A program made the translations under genes and the position numbers. Positions 1 through 11,900 of a stretch of 64,000 nt of DNA are shown piece by piece. The stretch covers positions 877,622 to 941,621 of the forward strand of contig VZTJ01006073.1 of assembly GCA_013397795.1 (NCBI GenBank), in the 5' to 3' direction. The stretch is from Orthonyx spaldingii. Lineage: Eukaryota; Chordata; Aves; Passeriformes; Orthonychidae. The notes under the pieces were generated by a model. It did no database searches and had not been told where the DNA came from. It saw nothing but the letters and a program-made list of their open reading frames with translations. Positions within the stretch are counted from its first letter, which is position 1. Every line of letters begins with the position of its first letter.

Positions 1-2
1 TC

Positions 3-38
<36 letters not shown>
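1..38. repeat. poly(A) tract in HHATL intron
   Basis: An uninterrupted run of A from about position 5 to 38 lies in the intron downstream of the HHATL coding exon. It is simple sequence with no recognisable element attached within the window. Confidence 0.9.
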
Positions 39-42
<4 letters not shown>

Positions 43-315
43 GCAGCAGCCCTGTGTGGGCAGGGTGCTGGTTGCCTGTTTTGGCACTGCCAGGAGACCT
101 GAGACATCCCACAGCCTCTCGCTGTGAGCTGTGGAAACAGGGACAAGGAGGCAACCAGGCAAAAAAACCTCTTTAGCAAGGATTTCCAAGCTATTTTCTG
201 CAAAAATTAAAGTCAAGGAAGGATCTGCTGCTGGTATCAACAACTGTAAAAGCAGGCACCTTACCCCCATCCCCTCCCAGGGCCCCCATCCCGGGGGATG
301 CGGTGGGAGCGTTAC

Positions 316-462
316 CTCGGGATGCCTCGAAGATGCCGCTGCCGCTGTAGAGCACAGCACAGGTCACCACCAGCGCGTAAAAGCCCAGCTCGTAGCTGGG
401 CAGCATCGCTTTGATCCCCATGGCGGGAGGTCACAGCCCCGGCCGGCACCGGGGATCCAGAC
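316..462 (-). CDS. HHATL: HHATL first coding exon (gene partial)
   Basis: This exon encodes the N-terminus of hedgehog acyltransferase-like protein, a multi-pass membrane protein of the MBOAT superfamily found mainly in heart and skeletal muscle ER and described as lacking HHAT palmitoylation activity. The ATG is at 421-419. The 35 residues begin MGIKAMLPSYELGFYALVV and end at GIFEASR, matching in position and wording the start of vertebrate HHATL, including the first hydrophobic segment (about residues 11-26). The exon is bounded by an acceptor (TTTTCCCAG before 462) and a donor (GTAACG from 315), and leaves one base of a split codon. The remaining exons lie beyond position 1 on the minus strand. 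Placement next to CCDC13 matches the human gene order. The exon identity is secure; only the upstream untranslated exon is uncertain. Confidence 0.88.
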
Positions 463-894
463 CTGGGAAAAGGAAAGAGGAGAGGGAGGAGAACGGGGGA
501 TGAGAGCTCACCTGCCCTCCCACCCCTCTGACACCCCGAATTCCTGCTGCTCCCCCCCAGCCCTGCTTTGGGGGCTCCCCTGGAGGCTGAAGGGAAGGAG
601 AAGAGGGTCACACCTGGGGCTGAGCCCCGGGGCACAGCTCAGGTGCGAAGAGGTTCCCACAAACCCCACCCGGAGCCAGGATTTGGGGCGTTCCTGACGA
701 GGGGCTCTTCCCGTCTATCCCGATGTCCAGAGCTGCTCCAGGGTGCCAGCTGGGCAGGATGGGGCTCCTCCAGCGCGTCTCTGATGTCCCCCCCTCTAAT
801 TCCCACTTGGATCCATGGAAGGGATCCGGGATAGAGCACGGAGACCCCGCTGGTGGAGGTTCCCCCACCTCCTGTGCCCTGGGCCCCCGCTCAC

Positions 895-1300
895 CTGTGC
901 TGGGCTTTCACCCAGGCTCCGGTTCTCGGGGGGCTCCCAAAGCCCCGTGGTCCCCAATTTCCCCGGCCAGGAGCCTTTAGGACCCCGCAGACACGGCCGA
1001 GCCCCCCGGCGGCATCAGCAGCGCTCGGGGGATGCCGGCACCCAGCCCCGCAATTAGCCCCGGGCTAATTACTCCTGCCGAGGCTAATTAACCTCGGCGC
1101 GACGTGCCTTGCAGCTCCGCAGCTTCCCCGCCGCCTGTCCGGCGGCTGCCAAAACGCGGCTCGGGGCTGCAGCAGGCGGGATGAGGCGGGACAGGGGGAC
1201 AGGGACAGAGGGAGACGGACAGACGGACAGGGACTCCCTCCCCCAGCACTGGCACACCCCACCCGCGATCATCCCTGAGAGCGCTGGAGGGATTAAGGAG
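895..1300 (-). promoter_or_regulatory. probable HHATL 5' untranslated exon and promoter region
   Basis: A strong minus-strand donor, CAG followed by GTGAGCGG, ends a possible exon at 895 and would give a 432-base intron to the HHATL coding exon. The upstream side is GC-rich and contains the palindromic TAATTA cluster at 1052-1098. The 5' limit at 1300 is arbitrary. Another donor-like site at 512 is too close to the coding exon to work. No TATA box was identified. Confidence 0.35.
1052..1098. promoter_or_regulatory. two adjacent perfect palindromes with TAATTA cores
   Basis: The first palindrome (1052-1070) has arms AATTAGCCC and GGGCTAATT around a single C. The second (1077-1098) has arms GCCGAGG and CCTCGGC around CTAATTAA. 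TAATTA, a homeodomain-type core, occurs at 1066 and 1085, and its variant CAATTA at 1051. The site lies about 630 bases upstream of the HHATL ATG. The structure is visible; a regulatory role is inferred. Confidence 0.45.
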
Positions 1301-1680
1301 TAAAAGGCGCCTCGCTCACCCTCTGCTTTGGCTTCTGCGGTTATTAAAATAATTCCATATGAAAACTAAAATAATATTAAAATTATTGTTTTCATTTTAA
1401 ACGGTTATTCTTTGTTCGGTCGCCGAGGTTTTAAGCGGGGGGCAGGGCGGTCCTTGGCAGCGATGCGGGGTGACCCCATCTCCCCCCGGCGTGCACCAAA
1501 CGCCTTTCCCGGGGGGAATTTCGGGCTCATCCTTGGGGGGAATTTCGGGGGTCGCCCCGCGGTCACTCCCGCTGCGGGCGGGCGCTGCCACCGCGCTGCG
1601 GTGCCCCTGCGGCGGGAGGGCACGCACGGAGCCGCCTTTAAAAAGCTTTTATTCCTGCTTTCCAAGCTTTTCAAAGCTTC

Positions 1681-1711
1681 TTTTTTTTTTTTTTTTTAAT
1701 TTTTTTTTTTT
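1681..1711. repeat. poly(T) tract, two runs split by AA
   Basis: Two T runs separated by AA lie just after three closely spaced AAGCTT sequences in otherwise GC-rich DNA. It could be an old retroposon tail on the minus strand, but no body was recognised. Confidence 0.8.
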
Positions 1712-2624
1712 CCGGCGAGGGAGCGGGCGAGGCCACCCCTCAAAGCAGCCGGCCGTGGCAGTACCCGACCCTGCGGGGGGCTCGGGGGCTGGCGGGGACC
1801 CCCCGGACAATTTTAACTCCTGATCCCTCCCGGGCTGCCCAGTGAGGCTCGGGGGGTCCCAGCACAGCCCCCGCAGCTCCGAGTGAGGAGCAGCATCCTC
1901 ATCCTCATCTCCCGCTGCCTTCCCCGGCCCCGGCGGGCGCTGGGGACGGGCAGAGGTGACAGAGAGCCCTGGAGGTGTCACCAGCCGCAGCGTGGTCCCC
2001 CCAGCCCCCATCGCCCCCGCTACTGACCTTGAGCCCCGGGGTCGCGGGGGGAGGCGGGCGAGGGTCGGGATCCAGCGTCCGGCACCGCGACGGGGGCAGG
2101 AGGGGGAAAAGCGACAGGGGGCAACCGCAGAGGGTCTGGGGGATCGTTACTTTGCCCTACAGCATCTCTTAGCCCGGTTTGGGGGGGGTGCGGGTGTATT
2201 TTTGGGCTGCCGTCCCCCACCTTGCCCCTGGAGGAAGTTTGGCTGGGAGTGGAGCGGAGCAGGCGGGAGGTATTTTTATTTTAGAGCAGCACTGCAGAGG
2301 GGGGTGGCTCGGGAGCTGTCTGTCACGGCAGCTGCCGAGAGGACCCGTGCTGGCTGCCAAGGCTCACCCCGAGCCAGGGGAGCCGGCCCTGGCAGCCCCG
2401 GGGCACGGCAGCCCCAGCAGGGACCGGCTTCCTCCCAGGAGGGGCTGGGTCCCCACTTCCAGCCCTGTAAAGGAGGGGGTGGCCCCCATCACCTTGTTCC
2501 AGAGGGAGAGATCATTGCGTGGGGATGCGGAAACTGAGGCACGGAGCCAAAAAAGAACTGTAATTCCTACTCAGCTTGGGTAGCGTTTAGGTCTAAATGA
2601 GGTTCGGGGGCTGCAGCATCTCCT

Positions 2625-2885
2625 GCTCCCGGGTCAGAAGCGTCAGGACCAGAAGGAATGGCCTCGAGATGTGCCAGAGGAGATTTCAGTTGGATATAAT
2701 TGAAAATTCCTTCAGTGGAAGTGCACGGGAACAGGCTGTGCAGGGAAGTGGTGCGGTCACCATTCACAAAACCAGGGGGATGTGGCTGCGGGGGACACGG
2801 TTCAGTGGCGGGTTTGGCAGTGCTGGGTTAGCGCCCGGGCTCAGCGATCTCAGAGTTCTTTTCCAGCCCTGATGACTCTGGGATC
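2625..2885 (+). mobile_element. CR1 LINE fragment
   Basis: Diverged 3' part of an avian CR1 non-LTR retrotransposon. Recognisable wording includes GGCCTCGAGATGTGCCAG, the block around TTTGGCAGTGCTGGGTTA, and a tail ending in TGATGACTCTGGGATCT. No open reading frame survives. Confidence 0.75.
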
Positions 2886-4370
2886 TCTACAGAACACCTC
2901 TGGGGTCTCCCTCTCGGCTTCCAGCGTCCCCAGCAGCGGATAGGAAGGGGCAGGGTTGGGTTGTGGCCTCTGTTATTTCAGGGTGGACAAACACAGCTGA
3001 GCCAAGAGCAAAGTCCCCACAGCCCCAGGGTCAGGCCCGTGCCCCCGTTTTCACCGAGCCCCTGTGAGGTCTGGGCACAGCTCGCCCTGGGGCCGGCTCC
3101 CTGAGCATCTCCCGGGCTGCCTGGGGGGCCAGGGAAGAGAAACGAGGCAGAGAACCCCGAATTACAAATCCCTGCATGGGCTGTGAGCTTTGGGATGAGA
3201 TGCTGCGTTCTGGGCTCCGCAGGGATGATCTGCAGGACTGGCAGCCTCCGGGTCAGCCCAGCTTTGCTGTTGCACTGGCTGAGGACAAAAAAAGGGTTTT
3301 TAGCATCATTTTTCACCTGGTGTGCACAGACAGAGGCTCTCCCAGGCCAGGGATGGGTGGTAACACTTTCAGCACCTAAGGAGCCGCTTTAATCTGCAGC
3401 AGCCAGGCAGGATTCAGCCCCGGAGCTCCAGCCCGGCTCCTGCAGCTCCATCCCTGCCCGGGGACTTGGCTCCCGCACCTCGGCAGTAATTGACTGGCTG
3501 CTTAGAGGCGAGGTAATTAAGAGATCGGTGCAGATAAGAGAGGGACGCGATTCCTCCTCACAATTCCTCCTCACAATTCCTCCTCACAACTCCTCGGCTC
3601 CCGGTGCCTGTGGCAGGGAGAGGTTTATGCCCAGCCAGGGCCGCACATCGGGGAAATCAGCCTGGGAATGCAGCCGGACATGGGCTCCGTGTGCTGGTGG
3701 GGAGGGGCAGCGAGGCAACGAGGAAAGGCAGATCCGTGTCACCCCCAAAGCCACTCACTCCCCATCCCACGCAGGAAGCAAGGCCAGTCCCCAAATCCTT
3801 TTTTTCCTTTTTGTCACAGCCCCGTGGTGCTGCTCCCCTGGGCACTGGCATCCAGAGAGTTTTTCCACCTTCTTTATTGTTTTAATCCTGAGAAATCCGT
3901 GATCCTGCTGGATTCAAAGTGCAACACAGGTGAAGGGCTGGGCAGGGGTTTTTCATGAGGCTCTGGGAGCTGTGGTGATAAAAATAATTTAGCTTTAATT
4001 TATAGATATTATAAAATATGAAACCCCGCCCTTGCTCCTGATTTCTGGTATAATAGGATTTATTTCTAATGTGACCGGCGTGCCTTCCTCAGCACAGGGG
4101 ACATTTCTGTGTTTTACTGCCCCAGTGTTTATGGCTTTGAGCTGCTTTAAGTGATATTTTTTCAGATATTTGGGGGATTGCTGGAAGTTGTGGCACAGGA
4201 TTGGAGGCCAGGCCCCTCTTTAGTGTCTGAGACAGGTGGTGGGGTTCAAGGAAAGGCACTTGGCTCTGTCCCAGTGAGGCTTGGGACAAACTGGACACGT
4301 TAATGGGGACACCAAAAAGCCTCCTGGCTGGAGCAGAAATTTGAATGGGAAGCACAGAAGGTTTTAATCT

Positions 4371-4665
4371 TAGAATCCCAGAACAGGTTGGAAGGGACAT
4401 TGAAGTTCCTCTAATTCCAATCCTTGCCATGGCAGGGACACCTTCCACTATCCCAGGCTGCTCCTAGCCCTGTCCAGCCTGGCCTTGGACACTGCCAGGG
4501 ATCCAGGGGCAGCCACAGCTTCTCTGGGCGGGCCTCCCCACCCTCACAGGGGAGGATTTATTCCCAATATCCCATCTAAACCCACTCTCTGTCAGTTTAA
4601 AGCCATTCCCCCTTGTCCTACACTCCATGCCCTCTTCCAAAGTCCCTCTCCTGTTCTCACAGGTC
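4371..4665 (-). mobile_element. CR1 LINE fragment, reverse orientation
   Basis: It begins with the inverted CR1 tail (TAGAATCCCAGAACAGGTTG) and contains GGACACTGCCAGGGATCCAG and CAATATCCCATCTAAACC, all diagnostic of CR1 3' regions. It is 5'-truncated and non-coding, and ends about 110 bases before the ATCC microsatellite. Confidence 0.9.
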
Positions 4666-4773
4666 CCACACTGATTGTTTTTACTGCCTGGGGTTGTCCC
4701 ATTGGGTCCTTCATGCAAACATCGCTGGGAACTGCCAGCCCCACCAGGATGGCTCAGGAGAGGGGGACATGTC

Positions 4774-4892
4774 CTCCATCCATCCATCCATCCATCCATC
4801 CATCCATCCATCCATCCATCCATCCATCCATCCATCCATCCATCCATCCATCCATCCATCCATCCATCCATCCATCCATCCATCCATCCATC
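4774..4892. repeat. (ATCC)n tetranucleotide microsatellite
   Basis: About 29-30 uninterrupted copies of CATC/ATCC. The block has no stop in several frames, which creates long spurious open frames of Ser-Ile-His-Pro or Gly-Trp-Met-Asp repeats on both strands. These are not genes. Confidence 0.98.
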
Positions 4893-7800
4893 ATCACCCC
4901 CAGGACCCCTGTCAGCACCCCCAGAATGGCTCTGCCCGTCCCCCCAGCACACACTGACCCCATCCAGGGTCCCAAATCTGCAGCCACCCCAGGGAAAGGC
5001 TTTGAAGGAGACTCCCCCCACTTCCCCCCACCCAGCACCAGGTCAAACCCTGCTGCCTTCAGCTCCTCCCCTCACAATCCGCCCCCATTCCCCAAGAATG
5101 CCCCAGTTAGGGCAGTGCCAGGCTGGAATGACCCCTCTGTTCCTTGCTGCCACACTGCATCCCCCAGATCCCTCTGCTCCCGAGGTTCAGCCCCTGCCTG
5201 GGGATGGCTTTGGAGCTGTAAGTGGAGACTCCCAGGGATTTGGGTGGCATTTGCTGAGTGAGGCCACCCTGTCCCATGGGAGCAGCCAGCTCAGGAGCAG
5301 GGCCCGGAGGGGAGAGGATGAAGGGAGAAATGAGAAACCCAATACCCCCCTTGGCTCTGTCGTGGCTTAATTTAGAGCACAGGGGCTCTGCCAGAGTGTT
5401 TTTCCATTTAAAGCTCAACCTCTTCCCTTTTATCCTGCACTGTGCCTTGCAGGGCAGTGGCAGCTGCTGGCTGGGGCTGCTGGGGGGGCCAGAAAAGCAA
5501 TTTCCAACTCGGTTCCCCTTTTCCACCAGCTTCCTCCCCATTTCACCCCCATGAAGGACTGAAATCCGTCTCCTCCTCCCATCCCTGTCCTGCTTTGGAG
5601 CCTCTGGGAAGGCAGGAGCCACCCACAGCCCCAGTTCACAGCTCTAAATCCCAGTGGGATGGGTTTTGACCCCCCCAGCCGATCCTGTACCCCTTGTCCC
5701 AGTGCATCCCAGGGCAGGGAGAGCTCTCCTGTGTCAATGCCTGTGTTTAACCATCCTGATGCAACTTCATTCATGTCACAGCCACTTTGGAGAGCTCTTT
5801 GCAGGTAAACTCCTGGCAGCAGGCCCAAAGGAAAGGAGGACAATTCATCAAAGATCATTTATTCCCAGCAGTTGAGCTGTACTTTAAAATGGGATGCATC
5901 CATCAGGCACTTTATGGCTGCTCCATGGCAGAGACGGGATTTGGCTCAGCCCAAGTTTGGAGAACTCATATTTGGAGTTAAGAACTGGCCAAATCCTAAC
6001 AAGGAGTGCCCATAACAAAATGCTGGCAGCAAAATTAACTTTAACTGTACCCACCAGCCTGTGCCAGCGTTGTCACCTTCAGCCTGTCACCACCATCAGC
6101 TGCAGTGAGGGACTGAAAAAACTCAAGAGCTTATCAAAAAGCTGCCTGGGACACGACTTCTCACTGGAGGAGGGTTGTCCCGGTGAGGAAATGCTGGGGA
6201 CTCACAGTGCTCTGGTCTAAGAGAGGCAGAACGATGGCTGGCTGCAAACTGGAGCCAGAGAAATCCAAATTAGAATTGAAATACAGGATTTTAACAGGCT
6301 GGTGATTATCCACGAGGGAAAAAACCACTGAAAGTTCCAAGGGAACCAAGGTTTGTGGTGATTTCATACCGAGATCATTTATATTCCTAAAAGAAATGTT
6401 GCAGCTCAAGCAGCACAAGAAGTGTGCTGGAGAGATCCTGGGGCTGAGGAGCAGCAGTGTGGGGATTCTGCAGGCAGGGAGAAAAATATTGTCATTGGTT
6501 TTGTTCCCTGAGTGATGGGTTGGGGCACAGGGGGCTGCTGCTCCCAGGGTCTGCCAGGGTTTCCCATATTCAGCTGTAAGAAAATCACTCTCATCCCTTG
6601 AAATTGGGAACCAGCAAGAGCCAGCACGGGGACAATTCAGGCCAGGTCACTGTGGAAGTGCAGGGAAGTGTATTTCAAAATTAATTCAAAATCCTGAGAA
6701 GGTCTGGACATTCTGCCCCCCACTCTTTGCACACTTCCAGGAGAAGCAGCTGCTTATAGGCACAGGCTGCCTAAATATACTGGTTTATAGTGGTTGGATT
6801 CTTTCTTTGTCAAGGCATCTGGTGGTGTAGAGAAAAGGAGAAAAGTCTTCTGTGCAGCCCCAAACAAGCACAATTTTAAAGGAATGAGTGATGCAGCACC
6901 TGAGAGGAGGTTTGCAGGAGCCATGTGTGCTCTGTGACATCCCAGTTTCCTCCCTGTGCTCCATGGGCTGACTCAGAGCCCTTTTCCTGGAGAGAGGCTT
7001 GATCTTCCCTGGGACAGGGAACAAGGAAGGGCAGCAGATGCCTCTGCTCTGCTCCTGGGAAAATATTACTGATTCACACTCCTGTGTAAGTGAAATCAGA
7101 ACCCGCAGCTCCAAGCTACGGCCTGAATTTAGCAGCCACTGCACAGCACAGTCCCCACAGCCCTGCCCCTGCTCAGGCAGCTTTTCCAAGGGATCTGCTC
7201 ACTCCTGCAGGGCCTTAAAATCCCTGTCAGAGGATCCCTCCCCTCTACAGAGTCATCAGGATGGGGCTGAACAGAAACTGAAACCGTGGCTCGCTCTCAA
7301 CCCAGGATTTATTCCCCCAGTTGTCCAGAGATGGTTGAGGGTTGCAAGATGCTTTTTCCTCTGATGGCAGGAAAAACACGGCAATGAACGGTCCTGCTTT
7401 TTGGGAGAGAGGCACCTGAGAGCTTGGCTGAGCTCTGGGGGAGTGCTGGGGATGTGGAGCAGCCTTGTGAGCACAGGGAGGGTGAATTCCCTGTCAGCTC
7501 CCAGGTGCTGAGCTTACCCCCAGCCCCCTGACCTCCTCCATCAGGGACTCCTGGAACTGTTTGAAAAGAGACATTTCTTGAAGAGGGACATTTCAGAACC
7601 TAAGCAGGAGAACAGACAGGGACAGCACATCTGGAGTGACTCCTGCTCTGCTTGTTTCCACTGTGCCCAGGGGAGTCAGGATGAAAACCCCGTGCTGGGG
7701 AAGGCAGCAGTGATTTTCCTACCCACAAATCCACCTGGCACTGCTGCTGTTGGCTGGGGTTAAAGCCTGACGAGCTTCAGGCTCATAAAAAGAGGCTGAC

Positions 7801-8766
7801 AAAGCAAAGCAGCGAAAGAAGAGCTTTCAAGACTTTCAAGTGAGAAACAAAGCAGCACTGTACAGAAACGACTGGCTCTCCATTTGCCTGGAATCCCCAA
7901 GGCTGCTCTGCACTGGCAGGCTGCATGGCAATGCCTGATTAGCTTGCACTCCGTGTCCTCACTGTGCTGCAGGAGAGAAGGACAGGGCTGGGAGGCTTTG
8001 CAGCAGCTCCAGAAGTCCCAGCACTGCTGCAGTGAAGACCTGCCTGCATTCTGTAGCGTTTCTTCCCAGAGAGAACAAGATTTGCCTGATGGATGAATGC
8101 ACAGACCCAGAAATATTCATAACCTGGATGGCAAATTTGGTATGGAATGAGCAGAATTTAAGGTAGGTTGAGCCATTGCAGGGCTGATCTGCACAGCTTT
8201 CCAGAGGAAGCTCCACTGAGTTCAGAGAAGTGCTGCCAATATGTTCAAGCAAAGAAAGACGTTGGACTGGTGAGGGGAGCCCACCCAAAGCTGATTTGCA
8301 GATAGTCCCAGGCCAGCTAATCCTGAAGTGCTACAGAAAGCCTGAGGCAGGCAGGTATCAGTGTGGGGATAAAAACAGAGCTTGTTTTGTTCTAAGGAAG
8401 GGGGCTGGCCTGACTTTTGTATAGCAAATTCCTTCCTGAGCTGATAATGGCAGCAGCAGATTGAATATTGAGCCCTCTCAGGGCACACAGTGCTGAAACC
8501 TGGGAGGTTTTGCCCAAAATCCCCCTGCAGAACTGCAGCTTCCCAATCTGCACCAGGCAGCCCTGCCTGCCAACCCTCACAGACAGAATTTGCTGACACA
8601 GAAAACCTTCACTTTTTGTATTTCATCTCTGTTTCTCCTCCTGCAAATGTTGAAGAAAGGACACGATCTGAGGCTGCAACACGACACTGCCACTGCATTT
8701 CAACTCCCAGGCACGGTGTTGGGCTCTCCCCCTGCTCTGCAGCCCAGAGGACTGGGAATATCTGGC

Positions 8767-8926
8767 TTAACTCTTCTCTTCTCCCTGCTCCTGAAGGGCA
8801 CATGAAAAGCTGCTCTTCACTCGCTCTATTGTGTCTCCATACAATCGCAAATCTTCGTGTTTCTTTCTCACAGTCTCCTCCAGATTAGCCCTCAGAGTTT
8901 CGTTCTCATTCAGCTGCATTAAAAGC
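8767..8926 (-). CDS. CCDC13: CCDC13 terminal coding exon 15 (residues 645-697, TAA)
   Basis: Encodes LLMQLNENETLRANLEETV, RKKHEDLRLYGDTIERVKSS and a short tail ending EQGEEKS before TAA at 8769-8767. It corresponds to human QVEENEMLKAALGSAL and KEEDFRMYHEILGQVKSVF. Acceptor CCTTGCAG. Confidence 0.93.
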
Positions 8927-11900
8927 CTGCAAGGAAACAAAAGGAAAAAAACTTCCCTGTGAGCTGGGGAGCTTCAAAGCAAATTAGAACAGTTGCCTCT
9001 GTTCTGGGGAAGAAACACTGAAACCCAGGAGCGGCGGTGATTTTATGACAGCCGTGAGAAAGAGCAGACTGAGCACCTGCTCCTCCTCTCCCTGAGGCTG
9101 GAAAGAGCAATCCCAGCGTGCAGAAAGGGAGAACATACCTCGTGCACAGCTCCTCTACCTGAGACTGCAGGGGCAGCGTGGACAGGGCTTCAGAGAGCTC
9201 CTTCCTGTCCCTCACGTGTGACAGGAGCCTTGCCTGGGCTGTAGATTCAACCACAGAACGGAGTTTCAGTAAAACAACAAATCAGTGTTGGCACCACACT
9301 GAGTCACAACAGCAAGGAACAGTGAATAAATACCAGGGAATCTCTTAAATTCTATGTTATATCCATAAATATATGCCAGGCTTATTTTAATTTTCTTCCA
9401 GCAAAATGAAAACATGATGGATTTGCATTTCAGGGCTAAATATGTGCCTACATGTGTGGAGAGGAAAACAAGGAATCCAAAATATTTAAGTGACCCAAAC
9501 AAGAGGTGACAGAAAGGATTATTTTGATGCTAAACTTGTAATTGTGTTTCAGATTATGACAACTGTTGCTTCCTGAATGTCTGTGACAAAGCTTGCACGT
9601 GGCACCCATTGAAGCAACTTTTGTCAAGCACTTTGATCCTCAGCATAAACACAATGCAGGTTAAATGCACTTCAAGGTGCAAGGTTCTAACCCAGGAGTG
9701 CTTTCCTAAATTAAAGTCTACCCAAAACACGCAGCTCTGGTCATTCCAAAAGGACTCAGAAGCTTCTCTCAGGGTTAAAGGGAAAATATAATTCAGATTT
9801 ACTGCTGGGACTGGAGAAGCAAAACCTGTGACCAGGGAATTCCTGCAGTGGAAGGAGAATGGGAGAAGTGTCCAAGGAGTGCAGGAAGGGAGCACAGCTA
9901 TTGCAGAGGGTGCTGAACTTATCCCAGCACTGAGGGGCTGCAGGGTGGTCTCTGCTGTAGACAAAAAGTTGAATCATTTTAGTAAATGTAAATAAATGGC
10001 TTTCTCTAAAATAATCAATGGCCAGCACTACCTACCTGGAGCCAGGTAACATGAGGGAAGGATTTGTGTGGTTCAGCCCCAAATAAATTGTAAAAATTTA
10101 AAAAAACAGCTAAATGAAGAAAACAACAGGCTTGGGTGGCTGCAGTCCTTATAAGTGGGAATAAGCCCCATGACAATGAACAGCCAGGCTGGTACCTGGC
10201 TTGTGATTCTACTGAACATTGCAATTGCTGGGTTGTGCTTGTTGCTGACATTTTGCACATTTCTGTGTCCCTTTTCCCAATTCATATCCCTCACAACACC
10301 AAATGCATCCAAATAAGTACATTTGGTATTAAAACACTAAATCCTCCCCGTGTGGAATATCTGAAAGCACCTGGTTGGAGAGTACTGAACTCTGACAAAA
10401 ACAAATGAGAAGAAAAGGCTGCATTGTGTAACCAAAAAATGCTTTTGATCTTGAGGCTGTGCTTTACAGGGCTGAGGAAAACCTGCTGTTACTTACCTAT
10501 CCCTCCTCTGGGAATATTCTTTGATAATTTGGAATTTGGATAAGACAGGGAAAAAAGCACAGAAAATGAAAAGCATGAATAATTTTAGAACACAACTGGG
10601 TTGTTTCCAGCTACTTAGCATCATTATCTACTCCCCTTGAATTGAAGAGACCAGAAACATTAGATTAGCAATTAGATCAGCTCTCTCCAATTCTGCACTT
10701 CCAGAAAGAAAGGGAAATATTATGTTAATTAACAGCTTCTCTAGTCTCTATTTTGTATTCAGGCTTTTCATTTCTTCTTATTTCCTCAACCACTGGCATG
10801 AAAGCACTGAGATAACCTCCATGCTCTGCTGAAGAGGTGTATAACAGACTCGTGGACTTGGTTCTTGTGCAAACTCCAGAGAGTTTCGGCACATCACAAA
10901 GCTCTCATCACAGCAAAGTAGTGAAATACATTGTTACCTACTCATCTCGTGGATTTAGAGAGGATTTCTCCTTATTAGCCTTACTGCCAATCCTTTTCTA
11001 CTTTTGCTTTTAGTCCTTAAGCAGAGGAGATTAATGAACTAAATATTTAGTGAGAGGGAATCTGTCAGCTGGTGAAAACAGCTTCTTCCTCTGGCTGTGA
11101 GGTGCCAACTACCAGAGAGGAGTTACTAAAACTTTACTACAGCACAACTAAACCTGACCAAAATGCCTCAGGACCTGGAGAGTTTGTCTCTCTTGGAGCT
11201 TGCAAGGGGAATCTTTGATAACAGGACACATCAACACTTCACCAGGTTGTGCAAAAATCTAAGCACTGAAAAATTCAGTTCAATTCTGTACAAGGCAGCA
11301 CCAAAATGCTCCCACAGCATTTTAGTAAGAAGTGCACCACTGAGAGCTGCATTCCCACAACCTGGCCCTAAACACACCCTGATTTTTCCCTCTGGGCACC
11401 TGCAGAACCATAGGAGGGCTCCAGAGCCTCTCACTTCCAAACTCCACTGGGCATCACCATGAGGATCCCATCAAAACTCTTCTGTGAGGCCCAGCACTGC
11501 TCTCTTAGCCAGATGAACGTCCTGTACCCCAAAGGCCAAAGGCTGCAGAACTTTTATCTCCAAACACTTGGTTTCTATTGAGAGCTAAATTTTCCTGCCC
11601 TACTTTTTCTGCTCTCAGTTAATACAGGTGAGACAGCTCTGAGAATCTCACACAAAAACCTGAGAAAGGGTCAGTGTGGGCTGAAGCCCCTTCCAAGGAC
11701 ACAACAATCCTGCTCTAAGGAACAAATCCATGTTTTACAGACAGGAGTAGGTTTGAAGCACTCATTCAGCCCCCACTCAGGATAAAGATTTTCTGAAGGG
11801 CTCATCCAAGCTCTCTGATGAGGTTTGTGGTCCCTCTGGTCACCCTAACTCAGCCTGACACCATCCCAACATTTGCCAAATTGGAATTCCCCTCCCTGCT

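Larger units (their letters stand above)
1301..8766. other. HHATL-CCDC13 intergenic region and CCDC13 3' flank
   Basis: No credible coding exon was seen. The stretch holds an AT-rich block (1340-1405), a two-part poly(T) tract (1681-1711), two CR1 fragments, a 13-bp unit repeated three times (about 3552-3594), the (ATCC)n microsatellite at 4774 and ordinary unique DNA. The CCDC13 3' UTR should occupy the right end; its poly(A) signal is not certain, the nearest minus-strand AATAAA noticed being at 7313-7308. Confidence 0.6.

Noticed and set aside
500..512. Donor-like CAG-GTGAGC at 512 as the end of the HHATL first exon
   Set aside because: The intron to the coding exon would be only 49 bases, too short; the donor at 895 is preferred.
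1956..2583. Two plus-strand frames of 193 and 134 codons upstream of HHATL
   Set aside because: GC-rich sequence without splice sites, domain or conserved wording; the right side merges into a CR1 copy.
4485..5370. Long overlapping open frames on both strands (up to 258 codons) with Ser-Ile-His-Pro or Gly-Trp-Met-Asp repeats
   Set aside because: They are translations of the ATCC microsatellite plus a reverse CR1; no splice logic or similarity to any protein.
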